The notes: generated by a model not told the origin, from the sequence alone. Positions 12,040 through 21,141 are shown, counted from the stretch's first letter. The stretch is 64,000 bases of DNA from an uncultured Alphaproteobacteria bacterium (GCA_945957365.1 CAMFKI010000021.1:1-64000), one strand, 5' to 3'. A program made the numbers and translations.

Positions 12040-12188
12040 TTGCGCGCGGCCTCCCGGGCCAGGCGCGGAATGTCGGAGCGCGAGATGCCGAGATCGGCCA
12101 GTTCGCGGCTGCTCAGGGACTCGAGCTCCTGAACGGTGCGGGAATAGCGCTTCCAGGTGGAATAGCGGGACTTGAGAACTTCGAACAT
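12036..12188 (-). CDS. DUF1127 domain microprotein (first of a pair)
   Basis: 50 residues, MFEVLKSRYSTWKRYSRTVQ, then the core LESLSSRELADLGISRSDIP and a basic end REAARK. Same domain as the next gene. It is too short for usual ORF cut-offs, but the domain, the ATGA overlap with its partner and the downstream terminator support it. The AT-rich region upstream (12189-12290) is the likely promoter. Confidence 0.85.
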   Translation of the reverse strand: MFEVLKSRYSTWKRYSRTVQELESLSSRELADLGISRSDIPRLAREAARK

Positions 12189-12489
12189 GTGTCATCCCCC
12201 TTGAGATGATGGGTCTTTGGTTGCTTTTGCGATCCCCAATCTAGGTGCACTGCAACAAAACGAGAAATGCAAAAACTGCATGGCTATGCTTCGACAAGCA
12301 AAAACAGTTGCTTAATGATCCGTTCACATTGCCACATTCCTGCTGCAATGCCGCAAAGATGGGCGGTCTCACGTCCAAGCGGCACCTATCCATGCCGGAA
12401 AATCATGCAGTTCCTTGCGATTGGACAAATCGGCGGCCAGCCTGCCCGGTCTATGCTGCCCGAAAGCCGTGCAGCCCGGAGGACCCGCC
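12189..12489. other. Divergent intergenic region between the DUF1127 pair and the globin gene
   Basis: About 300 bp, clearly AT-richer than its surroundings at 12200-12350. Contains the dyad ATGCA-N5-TGCAT at 12267-12281, a possible operator. CGGAGGA just before 12490 is the globin RBS. No ORF with support. Confidence 0.5.
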
Positions 12490-12921
12490 ATGACCGCAAC
12501 CACCCCCTACCAGACCCCCTATGACAGGATCGGCGGCGCCGAAGGCGTCCGGCGGCTGGTGAAGGTGTTCTACGACCTCGTGGAAACGGAGCCCGAGGGC
12601 GCTCCGCTGCGCGTCATGCACAACCAGGGCAATGGCCTTGCCCATGCGCGCGAGGCCCAGTTCATGTTCCTGTCGGGCTTCCTCGGGGGGCCGCAGCTCT
12701 ATGTCGAGCAGCACCGGCACTCCAACGTGCGCCAGATGCACAATCACCTGTCGATCGGCGAGGTGGAGGCGCAGTCCTGGCTGCAGTGCATGGAAATGGC
12801 GCTGGAAAGAACCGCGGACGAGGACACCCGCCGCATGCTCATGCAAACCTTCCAGCGGGTGGCCAATGCGTTGCGAAATCAGCCGCCCGCCGACAACCCG
12901 CTGAAGGTCACTTCAGCTTGA
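12490..12921 (+). CDS. Group II truncated hemoglobin
   Basis: 143 residues. YDRIGGAEGVRRLVKVFYDLV opens the 2-on-2 globin fold; GFLGGPQLYVEQHRH, the HNHLSIG block and the group II Trp in AQSWLQCMEMAL (G helix) are present. Such proteins bind haem and O2/NO and are linked to nitric oxide or peroxide detoxification. The start at 12490 has CGGAGGA upstream. The 3' end overlaps the convergent cupin gene by 14 bp. Confidence 0.88.
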   Translation: MTATTPYQTPYDRIGGAEGVRRLVKVFYDLVETEPEGAPLRVMHNQGNGLAHAREAQFMFLSGFLGGPQLYVEQHRHSNVRQMHNHLSIGEVEAQSWLQCMEMALERTADEDTRRMLMQTFQRVANALRNQPPADNPLKVTSA

Positions 12922-13261
12922 TGCAGAAATGCTTCCGGACCGGCTTCTCGATCTTCCAGGTGCCGGCGAAACCCGGCTCGACGGTGAAGGCATCGCCCGG
13001 CCTCATGGTGACCGACGTCTCGCCGTCCGGCGTGATGGTGATCTGGCCGTCGATCAGGTGCACGAATTCATAGGCGTCATAGGTGGCGTGCCAGGTACCG
13101 GGCGTCGCCTCCCAGGTGCCGCTGATGACGCTGCCGTCATTGGACGTATGCTGCACCCAGGTCTTCATGGTGGGATTGCCCTCCACCTTCTTCCAGCCGT
13201 CGAGATCGCCGGTGATGGGCTCCGAACCCGGAGCAGGAAAGCGGTAAACGATATCGCCCAT
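12908..13261 (-). CDS. Cupin domain protein
   Basis: 117 residues from MGDIVYRFP. Cupin motifs: GTWHATYDAYEFVHLIDGQI (motif 1 variant) and PGDAFTVEPGFAGTWKIEKP (motif 2), typical of the small DUF861/ureidoglycine-type cupins. The function is unknown; these are often small-molecule binding or lyase/isomerase domains. The gene is convergent with the globin gene and overlaps its end. A longer in-frame start at 13348 lacks support. Confidence 0.8.
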   Translation of the reverse strand: MGDIVYRFPAPGSEPITGDLDGWKKVEGNPTMKTWVQHTSNDGSVISGTWEATPGTWHATYDAYEFVHLIDGQITITPDGETSVTMRPGDAFTVEPGFAGTWKIEKPVRKHFCIKLK

Positions 13262-13353
13262 GTCTTTGCCTCCGTCACATGGTGTGAATGGAAAAGCACG
13301 ATCAGCCCCGTCAAAAAACCAAACGCAAATCGTTTGCCGAGTCAACAAAGCAA

Positions 13354-13379
13354 AAGGCCCGGGGCATGCCCCGGGCCTT
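13354..13379 (-). terminator. Rho-independent terminator of fhs
   Basis: A perfect 12-base palindrome AAGGCCCGGGGC-AT-GCCCCGGGCCTT followed on the minus strand by TTGCTTTG. It lies 22 bp beyond the fhs stop. Confidence 0.9.
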
Positions 13380-13401
13380 CAAGTGAGATGGTGATCCGGT
13401 C

Positions 13402-15081
13402 TTAGAACAACCCGGCGATCTGGCCCTTCTCGTCGAGGCCGATGACCTCGGCCGACGGCACCTTGGGCAGGCCCGGCATGGTCATGATGTCACCGCAGAT
13501 GACCACGATGAATTCGGCACCCGCCGAGAGGCGCACTTCGCGCACCGGCAGCACGTGGTTCGTCGGCGCGCCCTTGAGGTTCGGGTCGGTCGAGAACGAG
13601 TACTGGGTCTTGGCCATGCAGATCGGGAACTTGCCGTAGCCCGCCGCTTCCCAGGCCTTGAGCTGGTCGCGCACCGACTTGTCGGCCACGACGTCGTCGG
13701 CGCGGTAGATCTCGCGGGCGATGGTCTTGACCTTGTCGAACAGCGAGACGCTCTCGTCATAGATCGGCTTGAACTGGGCCGAGCCCTTGTCGGCCAGCTC
13801 GGCCACGTGCTTGGCGAGCGGCTCGATGCCCTTGCCGCCCTCGGCCCAGTGGGTGCAGCGGAAGGCCTCGACGCCGTGCGTCTTGCAGTAGTCGATCACG
13901 GCCTGCACTTCGGCATCGGTGTCCGAGATGAAGTGGTTGATGGCGACCGCGATCGGCACGCCGAACTTCTTCACGTTCTCGATGTGGCGGCCCAAATTGG
14001 CGAGGCCCTTCTTGAGCACCTCGACGTTCTCGGTCTTGAGCTCGTCCTTGGCCGCACCGCCATGCATCTTCAGCGCACGGACGGTCGCCACGATGACGGT
14101 GGCCGACGGCGCGAGGCCCGCCTTGCGGCACTTGATGTCGAAGAACTTCTCGGCGCCGAGATCGGCGCCGAAGCCGGCTTCCGTCACCACGTAGTCGGCG
14201 AGCTTGAGGGCCGCCTGGGTGGCCATGACCGAGTTGCAGCCATGGGCGATGTTGGCGAAGGGGCCGCCGTGCACGAAGGCCGGGTTGTTCTCCAGCGTCT
14301 GGACGAGGTTGGGCTGCAGCGCGTCCTTCAGCAGCACCACCATGGCGCCCGGCGCCTTGAGGTCCTTGGCGAGGACGGGGGTCTTGTCCTTCTTGTAGGC
14401 GACGACGATCTGGCCGATGCGGCGCTCGAGATCGGCGATCGAGGTCGAGAGGCAGAGGATGGCCATGATCTCGGAGGCCACCGTGATGTCGAAGCCGGCC
14501 TCGCGCGGATAGCCGTTTGCGACACCGCCGAGCGAGCAGACGATCTCGCGCAGCGCGCGGTCGTTCATGTCCATGACGCGGCGCCAGGCGACGCGGCGGG
14601 TGTCGATGCCGAGCTCGTTGCCCCAGTAGATGTGGTTGTCGATCAAGGCCGAGAGCAGGTTGTGCGCCGAGGTGATGGCGTGGAAGTCACCGGTGAAGTG
14701 CAGGTTGATGTCTTCCATCGGGACGATCTGGGCATAGCCGCCGCCCGCCGCACCACCCTTCATGCCGAAGCAGGGCCCAAGCGAGGGTTCGCGCAGCGCC
14801 ACCATGGCCTTCTTGCCGATGAGGTTCAGGCCGTCGCCGAGACCCACGGTGGTCGTCGTCTTGCCTTCGCCGGCGGGCGTCGGGTTGATGGCGGTGACGA
14901 GGATGAGCTTGCCGTTCTTCTTCGACTTCAGGCTGTCGATGTAGGAGAGCGCCACCTTGGCCTTGGTGTGGCCATAGGGGATCAGGTCCTTCTCGGGGAT
15001 GCCGAGGCCCTTGCCGATCTCCATGATCGGCTTCATTTTCGCCTCGCGGGCAATTTCGATATCGCTCTTCACCGTGGCCAT
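13402..15081 (-). CDS. fhs: Formate--tetrahydrofolate ligase
   Basis: 559 residues, normal length. P-loop region [20 protein letters not shown], the [20 protein letters not shown] block and [17 protein letters not shown] are diagnostic. The enzyme makes 10-formyl-THF from formate, THF and ATP and feeds purine and one-carbon metabolism. Transcribed alone between a terminator and a dyad-containing upstream region (15110-15142). Confidence 0.97.
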   Translation of the reverse strand: MATVKSDIEIAREAKMKPIMEIGKGLGIPEKDLIPYGHTKAKVALSYIDSLKSKKNGKLILVTAINPTPAGEGKTTTTVGLGDGLNLIGKKAMVALREPSLGPCFGMKGGAAGGGYAQIVPMEDINLHFTGDFHAITSAHNLLSALIDNHIYWGNELGIDTRRVAWRRVMDMNDRALREIVCSLGGVANGYPREAGFDITVASEIMAILCLSTSIADLERRIGQIVVAYKKDKTPVLAKDLKAPGAMVVLLKDALQPNLVQTLENNPAFVHGGPFANIAHGCNSVMATQAALKLADYVVTEAGFGADLGAEKFFDIKCRKAGLAPSATVIVATVRALKMHGGAAKDELKTENVEVLKKGLANLGRHIENVKKFGVPIAVAINHFISDTDAEVQAVIDYCKTHGVEAFRCTHWAEGGKGIEPLAKHVAELADKGSAQFKPIYDESVSLFDKVKTIAREIYRADDVVADKSVRDQLKAWEAAGYGKFPICMAKTQYSFSTDPNLKGAPTNHVLPVREVRLSAGAEFIVVICGDIMTMPGLPKVPSAEVIGLDEKGQIAGLF

Positions 15082-15109
15082 GCGTGCAGTTCCCTTGTGT
15101 GGATGAGAT

Positions 15110-15142
15110 TTCCCGCCAGTAAAATTACATTACTGCGGGGAA
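15110..15142. promoter_or_regulatory. Dyad symmetry upstream of fhs, candidate operator or leader hairpin
   Basis: Arms TTCCCGCCAGTAA (15110-15122) and TTACTGCGGGGAA (15130-15142) are inverted complements with a single mismatched pair and a 7-base spacer, beginning 28 bp before the fhs start on the minus strand. The flanks are AT-rich. Whether it acts on DNA as an operator or in RNA is not decided by the sequence. Confidence 0.5.
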
Positions 15143-15322
15143 ATGTCGATTACCTTTTTGGCGGCCTCGCGCGGCGGGCGGGGTCCGGCGCGGAACCCTG
15201 ATCCGAAGGCGCGGCAGTCATGACGCGGAGTGTCTTGCTACAGGGCTTTGCCACATGCGATGCCTTTTGCGACGCTTCTCGGTGTTTTCTTCCAGCGCCT
15301 TTTGTTTTCAGGATCATGACGC

Positions 15323-16900
15323 ATGCGCAACTTCGACCGCCCCGGCCGCTCGGCCGCTTACGGCACCCGTGGCATGGCCGCCACCTCGGCCCCGCTCGCC
15401 ACCCTGGCCGCCATCGACACGCTGCGGGCCGGTGGCAATGCAGCCGATGCCGCCGTCGTCGCCTCCGCCGTGCTCTGCGTGGTGGAGCCCGCCATGACCG
15501 GGGTGGGCGGTGACTGCTTCGCGCTGGTCGGGACGCCGGACGGCAAGGTCTCCGGCCTCAACGCCTCGGGCCGCGCCGGGCTGGCGGCGGATGCTGACTG
15601 GCTGAAGGCCTCCGGGCTCACCGAGATCGCCATCCGCTCGATCCACGCCATCACCGTGCCCGGCGCCATCGACGGCTGGGACCAGCTCCTGAAGAAGTTC
15701 GGCACCATGGACCTCGCCGAGGCACTCAAACCCGCGATCCGCCTGGCGGAAGAGGGGGTGCCCGTCACCCCGCGCGTCGCCTGGGACTGGCCGGAGGACA
15801 CGCCCTTCCTCGAGGCCGACGAAGGCGGCCGCGTGCACTGCCTGAAGGACGGCCGCACGCCCAAGGTGGGCGAGATCATGCATTATCCGGCCCTCGCCCA
15901 GAGCATGCGGCGCATCGGCAAGGAAGGCCGTGATGCCTTCTACAAGGGCGCCATCGCCGAGGACATCGTGGCCACGGTGCGCGCCAAGGGCTCGCTCCTC
16001 ACCCTGGACGACCTCGCGGCGCATGAATCGACCTGGGTGAAGCCGATCTCGACTGAATTCATGGGCCGCGAGGTGCTGGAAATCCCGCCCTCGGGCCAGG
16101 GCCTCACCGCGCTCATCGCCATGAACATCGTGTCGCAGATCGGGCTCAGGCGCCACGCGCCGGATTCGGTGGCGCGCCACCACATCGAGATCGAGGCGAT
16201 GAAGCTCGCCTGGGAACTGAGGAACCGCCACATCGCCGACCCCGACTTCCACGAGGTGCCGGTGGACGAGCTGCTCTCGGCCAAAACCGCCCAGAAGCTC
16301 GCGAGCCTGATCGACATGAACCATGCGCTCGACATCGACACGGCGATGCGCAACTCCGACACCATCTATCTGACCGTCGTCGACGAGAAGTGGCTGGCCG
16401 TCTCCTTCATCAACTCGGTCTATGACGGCTTCGGCTCCTGCGTGGTGACGCCGAAGACCGGGATCGCGCTGCAGAACCGCGGCGCCTGCTTCGTGACCGA
16501 CCCCGAGCACCCCAACTGCATCGGCCCGCGGAAGCGCCCGCTCCACACCATCATTCCGGCGATGGTGAAGAAGGATGGCCTGGTCGACATGAGCTACGGC
16601 GTGATGGGCGGCGACTACCAGCCCATGGGCCACCTGACGGTCGCGGTGAACCGCTATGTCTACGGCATGGACCCGCAGGAGGCGATCGACTGGGCCCGCT
16701 ACTTCCCCAAGGAAGGCAAGGTGCAGGTCGAAAGCGGCGTGCCCGGCCACGTCAAGGAAGGCCTGATGAAAAGGGGCCACGCCCTCACCGTGCCGCCCTG
16801 GCCCCTGGGCGGCGGCCAGGCCATCGCCATCGACCGCGACAACGGCGTGCTGATCGGCGGATCGGACCCGCGCAAGGACGGGTTCGCGTTGGGGTATTGA
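15323..16900 (+). CDS. ggt: Gamma-glutamyltransferase family protein
   Basis: 525 residues. N-terminal half has GMAATSAPLATLAAIDTLRAG, CVVEPAMTGVGGDCF and the GLNASGRA block. The autoprocessing/catalytic Thr is most likely Thr347 in NSDTIYLTVVD, followed by INSVYDGFGS and LQNRG as in the family. Members cleave gamma-glutamyl bonds (glutathione or other gamma-glutamyl amides). There is no obvious signal peptide, so a cytoplasmic location is likely, as in the alphaproteobacterial branch with unclear substrate. Stands alone, with a repeat element just downstream. Confidence 0.88.
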   Translation: MRNFDRPGRSAAYGTRGMAATSAPLATLAAIDTLRAGGNAADAAVVASAVLCVVEPAMTGVGGDCFALVGTPDGKVSGLNASGRAGLAADADWLKASGLTEIAIRSIHAITVPGAIDGWDQLLKKFGTMDLAEALKPAIRLAEEGVPVTPRVAWDWPEDTPFLEADEGGRVHCLKDGRTPKVGEIMHYPALAQSMRRIGKEGRDAFYKGAIAEDIVATVRAKGSLLTLDDLAAHESTWVKPISTEFMGREVLEIPPSGQGLTALIAMNIVSQIGLRRHAPDSVARHHIEIEAMKLAWELRNRHIADPDFHEVPVDELLSAKTAQKLASLIDMNHALDIDTAMRNSDTIYLTVVDEKWLAVSFINSVYDGFGSCVVTPKTGIALQNRGACFVTDPEHPNCIGPRKRPLHTIIPAMVKKDGLVDMSYGVMGGDYQPMGHLTVAVNRYVYGMDPQEAIDWARYFPKEGKVQVESGVPGHVKEGLMKRGHALTVPPWPLGGGQAIAIDRDNGVLIGGSDPRKDGFALGY

Positions 16901-16956
16901 GGCCGGGCGCGCACGCGGCAAGCATCACTCTGCGAGAAGCACTCAGCACCCCAAAA

Positions 16957-17037
16957 CCCACCTTCGCCGGGCTTGACCCGGCGATCCTTTTTGCCGGCCG
17001 CCGGAAAGGATGCGCGGGTCAAGCCCGCGCAAGGTGA
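16957..17037. repeat. Intergenic palindromic repeat, second copy of the GGATGCGCGGGTCAAGCCCG family
   Basis: CCCACCTTCGCCGGGCTTGA-CCCGGCGATCCTTTTT ... AAAGGATGCGCGGGTCAAGC-CCGCGCAAGGTGA. It matches 11667-11745 in arms and order. It fills much of the gap between ggt and the next gene. Confidence 0.8.
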
Positions 17038-17141
17038 AGCGTGGGGCGTGGCGTGCCGGGGCCGCAGGCAAAACCCGCACTCGTCGTTAAGAAACTCTTT
17101 CAGCCTCTCCCTTACAGTTCGGGCTTCGAATCTCTGAGGGA

Positions 17142-19004
17142 TTGAAGATCGTGGGCGAATTTTCCGGGTTGACGGACCGTGCGGCGGCGGATTCGGGGCT
17201 CGCGGCCTATCACTGGGACATCGCGCAGGACGTCATTTCCTGGTCGCCCTGGGCGTCCAAGGTCCTGGGCTGCGATCCCGAGACCGTCGCCACCGGCCGC
17301 CAGTTCGCCGCCCTCCTCGATCCCGACAACCTGACCAGCCGCTACGACACGGTGATGCGCGGCGGCGAGCACGACGTGGGCGGCGGCGTGCCCTTCCGCA
17401 TCGAATACCGTTTCATGCCGCAGGGCCGCACCGGGCGGGCCAGCCAGTGGCTCGAAGACCAGGGCCGCTGGCACGCCGGCCTCGACGGCCGCCCGGCGCA
17501 TGTCTTCGGCACGCTGCGAAGGATCGACGAGCGCCACCGGCAGGACCAGCAGCTGAGCTATCTCGGTCATTACGACGCCCTGACCGGGCTGATGAACCGC
17601 GGCCGCATGATGGAATCCCTCGGCGGCGCCATGGCCGCGGCCGAGCGCGAGAGTTCCGCCTGCTCCTTCATGGTCGTCGCCATCACCAACCTGGCGACGG
17701 TGAACGAGGCCTATGGCTTCGAGGTGGCCGACGAGGTGATGCTGGCGGTGGCGAAGCGGCTGTCCCGCGTCGCCCGCAGTGGCGATGCGGTGGCCCGCTA
17801 TTCGGGCTCCAAGTTCGGCATCGTGCTCAACAACTGCAGCCGCGAGGACCTGGCCTTCGCTGCCGAGCGTTTCCTCGGCACGGCGCGCGAGAGCGTGGTC
17901 GAGACCGAGCGCGGCCCGGTCTGGGCGCTCCTGTCCATCGGCGCGGTGGTGACGCCGGCCCATGCCGCCGACCCCGCCATCGCCATCGCGCGGGCCGAGG
18001 AGGCGCTGACCCAGGCGCGCAAGCAGCCATCGGGCGACGTCGTCATCTACGAACCCTCCGAGCAGCGCCGCAGCGAGCGCACCGGCAATGCCCGCCACGC
18101 CGCCGAGATCGTGCGCTGCCTGAAGGAGAACCGCTTCCAGCTGGCCTTCCAGCCGGTGGTCGACGGCGCCACGGCGGAACCCGTGTTCCACGAGGCGCTG
18201 CTGCGCATGACCGGCGACGACGGCCGCATCGTGCCGGCGGGCCACCTGATCCCGGTGGCGGAGACGCTGGGCCTCGTCCGCCTCATCGACAAGGCGGTGT
18301 GCGAGATGGCGGTCGACGTCCTCACCCGCCACCCTTCCGCGGCGATCTCGCTCAACATGTCCGGCACCACCGCGACCGACCCGCGCTGGTACCCCGAGAT
18401 CCTGTCGATCATCGCGAAGCACCGCGACGTGGCGCACCGCATGATCGTCGAGATCACCGAAACGGTGGCCCTGGGCGACCTCAGCCACACCATCCGCTTT
18501 GTCGAGGAGCTGCGCTTCCTCGGCTGCAGTGTCGCCATCGACGATTTCGGCGCCGGCTACACCAGCTTCCGCAGCCTGCGCGCCCTTCCCGTCGAATATC
18601 TGAAGCTCGACGGCACCTTCTGCCGCGACCTCTCGGAGAACGGCGAGAACCAGTATTACGTGCGCTCGCTCATCGACCTCGCCCGCACCTTCGGGCTGAA
18701 GACCGTGGCCGAATGGGTGGAGACCGAGGAGGATGCCGCCCTGCTGCGCCAGTGGGGGGTGGACTTGATGCAGGGCCGGCTGTTCGGCATGGCCGAACTC
18801 GTGCCGCCGTGGACCGAGGACGTGCCGCCGGCCCGGCTCACCATCGCCGGTTTCGAGAAGGACCTCGAGGGCGAGCTTGCCCGGCTGCGCCGCGCCATCA
18901 CGCTCCTCGATCGCGCCTTCCCCGGGCGCGAGGAGCCGCTTCGCCCGGCGGAACCGAGCTTCGCCGACCTCGTCAGCGATACCGCCCAGCGCCGGGCGCG
19001 CTGA
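17142..19004 (+). CDS. PAS-GGDEF-EAL protein, likely c-di-GMP phosphodiesterase
   Basis: 620 residues from TTG 17142 (GTG 17151 is an alternative). Order: PAS-like sensor (about 10-130, YHWDIAQDVISWSPW ... GTLRRIDER), GGDEF (about 140-300), EAL (about 325-565). The diguanylate cyclase signature is degraded to SGSKF (221-225), so synthesis of c-di-GMP is unlikely. The EAL side looks intact: EALLR (Glu351), NMSGT, VEITET, DDFGAGYTSF (Asp467/468), KLDGTF, AEWVE and the final QG. Inference: c-di-GMP hydrolase with a sensory and possibly GTP-binding regulatory half. No membrane segments seen. Confidence 0.9.
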   Translation: MKIVGEFSGLTDRAAADSGLAAYHWDIAQDVISWSPWASKVLGCDPETVATGRQFAALLDPDNLTSRYDTVMRGGEHDVGGGVPFRIEYRFMPQGRTGRASQWLEDQGRWHAGLDGRPAHVFGTLRRIDERHRQDQQLSYLGHYDALTGLMNRGRMMESLGGAMAAAERESSACSFMVVAITNLATVNEAYGFEVADEVMLAVAKRLSRVARSGDAVARYSGSKFGIVLNNCSREDLAFAAERFLGTARESVVETERGPVWALLSIGAVVTPAHAADPAIAIARAEEALTQARKQPSGDVVIYEPSEQRRSERTGNARHAAEIVRCLKENRFQLAFQPVVDGATAEPVFHEALLRMTGDDGRIVPAGHLIPVAETLGLVRLIDKAVCEMAVDVLTRHPSAAISLNMSGTTATDPRWYPEILSIIAKHRDVAHRMIVEITETVALGDLSHTIRFVEELRFLGCSVAIDDFGAGYTSFRSLRALPVEYLKLDGTFCRDLSENGENQYYVRSLIDLARTFGLKTVAEWVETEEDAALLRQWGVDLMQGRLFGMAELVPPWTEDVPPARLTIAGFEKDLEGELARLRRAITLLDRAFPGREEPLRPAEPSFADLVSDTAQRRAR

Positions 19005-19022
19005 GGCGCCCGCCGCGAAGGA

Positions 19023-19631
19023 TTACTTGTTGGTGATGGTGTCGAGCTTCTGCTGCATTGCAGCAAGCTGATCCTTGAGCGCCTGCAGGTCGTCCTTGGA
19101 GCCCGTGCCGCCCGCCGCGGGGCCGGGCTTTCCCGGCGCCGGAGCGCCCGGCACCGCACCGCCCAGCACGGCGGCGAAGGGGTTGAACACCTTCATCGCA
19201 TCGCCGAACATCGCCATGTTGCGCTGGGCATGGTCCTGCATCGCCTTGATGGCGTCGCCGCCCCACACGTCCATCAGCTGGGTGCGGAACTTCTCCTGCT
19301 CCTTGCCGAGGTTCTCGAGCGAGAATTCGAGGAAGCCCGGCACGAAGGCCTGCATGGAATCGCCATAGAAGCGGATGAGCTGGCGCAGGAAGTTGATGGG
19401 CAGCAGGTTGGTGCCCTTGTTCTCTTCCTCGAAGATGATCTGGGTCAGCACCGAGCGGGTGATGTCCTCGCCGGTCTTGGCGTCATAGACCAGGAAATCG
19501 GTGCCCGCCTTGACCATCGTGGAGAGGTCGTCGAGCGTCACATAGGTCGAGGTGGATGTGTTGTAGAGCCGCCGGTTGGCGTATTTCTTGATGACCACGG
19601 CGCTTTGCGGCGCTGCCTTTTCTTCGCTCAC
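19023..19631 (-). CDS. phaR: Polyhydroxyalkanoate synthesis repressor PhaR
   Basis: 202 residues from a GTG start with a strong AGGAGGAG ribosome-binding site. The N-terminal DNA-binding PHB_acc_N domain IKKYANRRLYNTSTSTYVTL is followed by the PHB_acc domain (NFLRQLIRFYGDSMQAFVPG) and a Pro/Gly/Ala linker ending in a short coiled coil (LQALKDQLAAMQQKLDTI). In the family it binds PHB granules and represses phasin and other pha genes, and its own gene, when no granules are present. Divergent from phaAB; the 200-bp intergenic region carries candidate sites. Longer in-frame reading to 19802 is not supported. Confidence 0.93.
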   Translation of the reverse strand: MSEEKAAPQSAVVIKKYANRRLYNTSTSTYVTLDDLSTMVKAGTDFLVYDAKTGEDITRSVLTQIIFEEENKGTNLLPINFLRQLIRFYGDSMQAFVPGFLEFSLENLGKEQEKFRTQLMDVWGGDAIKAMQDHAQRNMAMFGDAMKVFNPFAAVLGGAVPGAPAPGKPGPAAGGTGSKDDLQALKDQLAAMQQKLDTITNK

Positions 19632-19716
19632 CGGAACTCCTCCTGATACGACTGGCCGACGCCGTTTTACCGGACTTTTCAGGCCTTCTCCCGTCACAAA
19701 AGCTTGCTCTCCGCAC

Positions 19717-19728
19717 TGCACAATTGCA
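19717..19728. promoter_or_regulatory. Candidate PhaR site in the phaR-phaA intergenic region
   Basis: TGCACAATTGCA is a perfect palindrome built from two TGC/GCA half-sites, and GCATTGCACA follows at 19774. PhaR operators described in other alphaproteobacteria are short TGC/GCA dyads. Assignment to PhaR is inference. Confidence 0.35.
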
Positions 19729-19833
19729 AGCGCAAAAAAAATTTCCGCATCGCCACATTCACGACCTATGTCGCATTGCACATAGGGTGATAAAGAACGC
19801 ATAAGCTCAAGCCAAAGTCAGCAAGGAGGCATC

Positions 19834-21018
19834 ATGGCCGGGTCTGAAAATGGGATTGTCATCGTCTCTGCGGCGCGCACGCCGGTAGGGTCGTTCAACG
19901 GGTCGCTGTCGAGCGTGCCGGCCTCCTATCTGGGCTCCGTCGCCCTCAAGGCCGCGCTGGAACGCGCCAAGGTCGAGGGTGCCGAGGTCGACGACGTGAT
20001 CCTCGGCCAGATCCTCACCGCCGCGCAGGGCCAGAACCCGGCCCGCCAGGCCTCCGTCAACGCCGGCATCCCCAAGGAAACCCCGGCCTGGGGCATCAAC
20101 CAGCTCTGCGGTTCGGGCCTGCGCGCCGTGGCGCTCGGCATGCAGCAGATCCTCTCGGGCGATGCCAAGATCGTCGCCGCCGGCGGCCAGGAATCGATGA
20201 GCCGCGCGCCCCATGCCGCCTACCTGCGTGAAGGCGTGAAGATGGGCGACTATTCGATGGTCGACACCATGATCAAGGACGGCCTCTGGGATGCCTTCAA
20301 CGGCTACCACATGGGAACGACCGCCGAGAACGTCGCCAAGCAGTGGCAGATCACCCGCGAGATGCAGGACGAGTTCGCGGTGAAGAGCCAGAACAAGGCC
20401 GAGGCCGCTCAGGGCGCCGGCAAGTTCAAGGACGAGATCGCCCCCGTCACCATCTCCACCCGCAAGGGCGACGTGGTGGTCGACAGCGACGAATACATCA
20501 AGAAGGGCGTGACGCTCGATGGCGTGCAGAAGCTGAAGCCGGCCTTCGCCAAGGACGGCTCGGTGACCGCCGCCAATGCCTCCGGCATCAATGACGGTGC
20601 GGCCGTGGTGCTGCTGATGAGCGAGGCGGAAGCCAATCGCCGCGGCCTGACCCCGCTCGCCCGCATCGCCTCCTGGGCCTCCGTCGGCGTCGATCCGGCG
20701 ATCATGGGCTCGGGCCCGATCCCCGCCTCGCGCGCGGCGCTCAAGAAGGCCGGCTGGAACGTCCAGGACCTCGACCTCGTGGAGGCCAACGAGGCCTTCG
20801 CGGCGCAGGCCTGTGCCGTCAACAAGGACATGGGCTGGAACACCGACATCGTGAACGTGAACGGCGGCGCCATCGCCATCGGCCACCCGGTGGGTGCCTC
20901 GGGTGCGCGCGTGCTCAACACGCTGCTGTTCGAGATGCAGCGCCGCAATGCGAAGAAGGGCCTCGCCACGCTGTGCATCGGCGGCGGCATGGGGATCGCC
21001 ATGTGCGTCGAGCGGTAA
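19834..21018 (+). CDS. phaA: Acetyl-CoA acetyltransferase (beta-ketothiolase)
   Basis: 394 residues, normal thiolase length. Catalytic residues seen: nucleophile Cys92 in NQLCGSGLRAV, His351 in AIGHPVGASGAR, Cys381 in LCIGGGMG. It condenses two acetyl-CoA to acetoacetyl-CoA, first step to polyhydroxybutyrate. AAGGAGG lies just upstream of the ATG. Followed after a palindromic repeat by phaB; phaC is not in the window. Confidence 0.96.
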   Translation: MAGSENGIVIVSAARTPVGSFNGSLSSVPASYLGSVALKAALERAKVEGAEVDDVILGQILTAAQGQNPARQASVNAGIPKETPAWGINQLCGSGLRAVALGMQQILSGDAKIVAAGGQESMSRAPHAAYLREGVKMGDYSMVDTMIKDGLWDAFNGYHMGTTAENVAKQWQITREMQDEFAVKSQNKAEAAQGAGKFKDEIAPVTISTRKGDVVVDSDEYIKKGVTLDGVQKLKPAFAKDGSVTAANASGINDGAAVVLLMSEAEANRRGLTPLARIASWASVGVDPAIMGSGPIPASRAALKKAGWNVQDLDLVEANEAFAAQACAVNKDMGWNTDIVNVNGGAIAIGHPVGASGARVLNTLLFEMQRRNAKKGLATLCIGGGMGIAMCVER

Positions 21019-21026
21019 CATGATCT

Positions 21027-21141
21027 TCCCTCCCCCTTGTGGGGAGGGACTAAGGGTGGGGGTGGTGCCGCGTGACGGACATGTGAGTCCTGCTTCCGGC
21101 ATCACCCCCACCCCTGCCCCTCCCCACAAGGGGGGAGGGGA
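21027..21141. repeat. Intergenic palindromic repeat between phaA and phaB
   Basis: Outer arms CCTCCCCCTTGTGGGGAGGG and CCCTCCCCACAAGGGGGGAG with inner GGGTGGGGGTG / CACCCCCACCC, i.e. two nested inverted repeats over ~115 bp. Can fold into a long hairpin in the phaA-phaB transcript. Confidence 0.8.

Noticed and set aside
13555..15201. 548-codon plus-strand frame antisense to fhs
   Set aside because: Same type of shadow over a clearly conserved gene.
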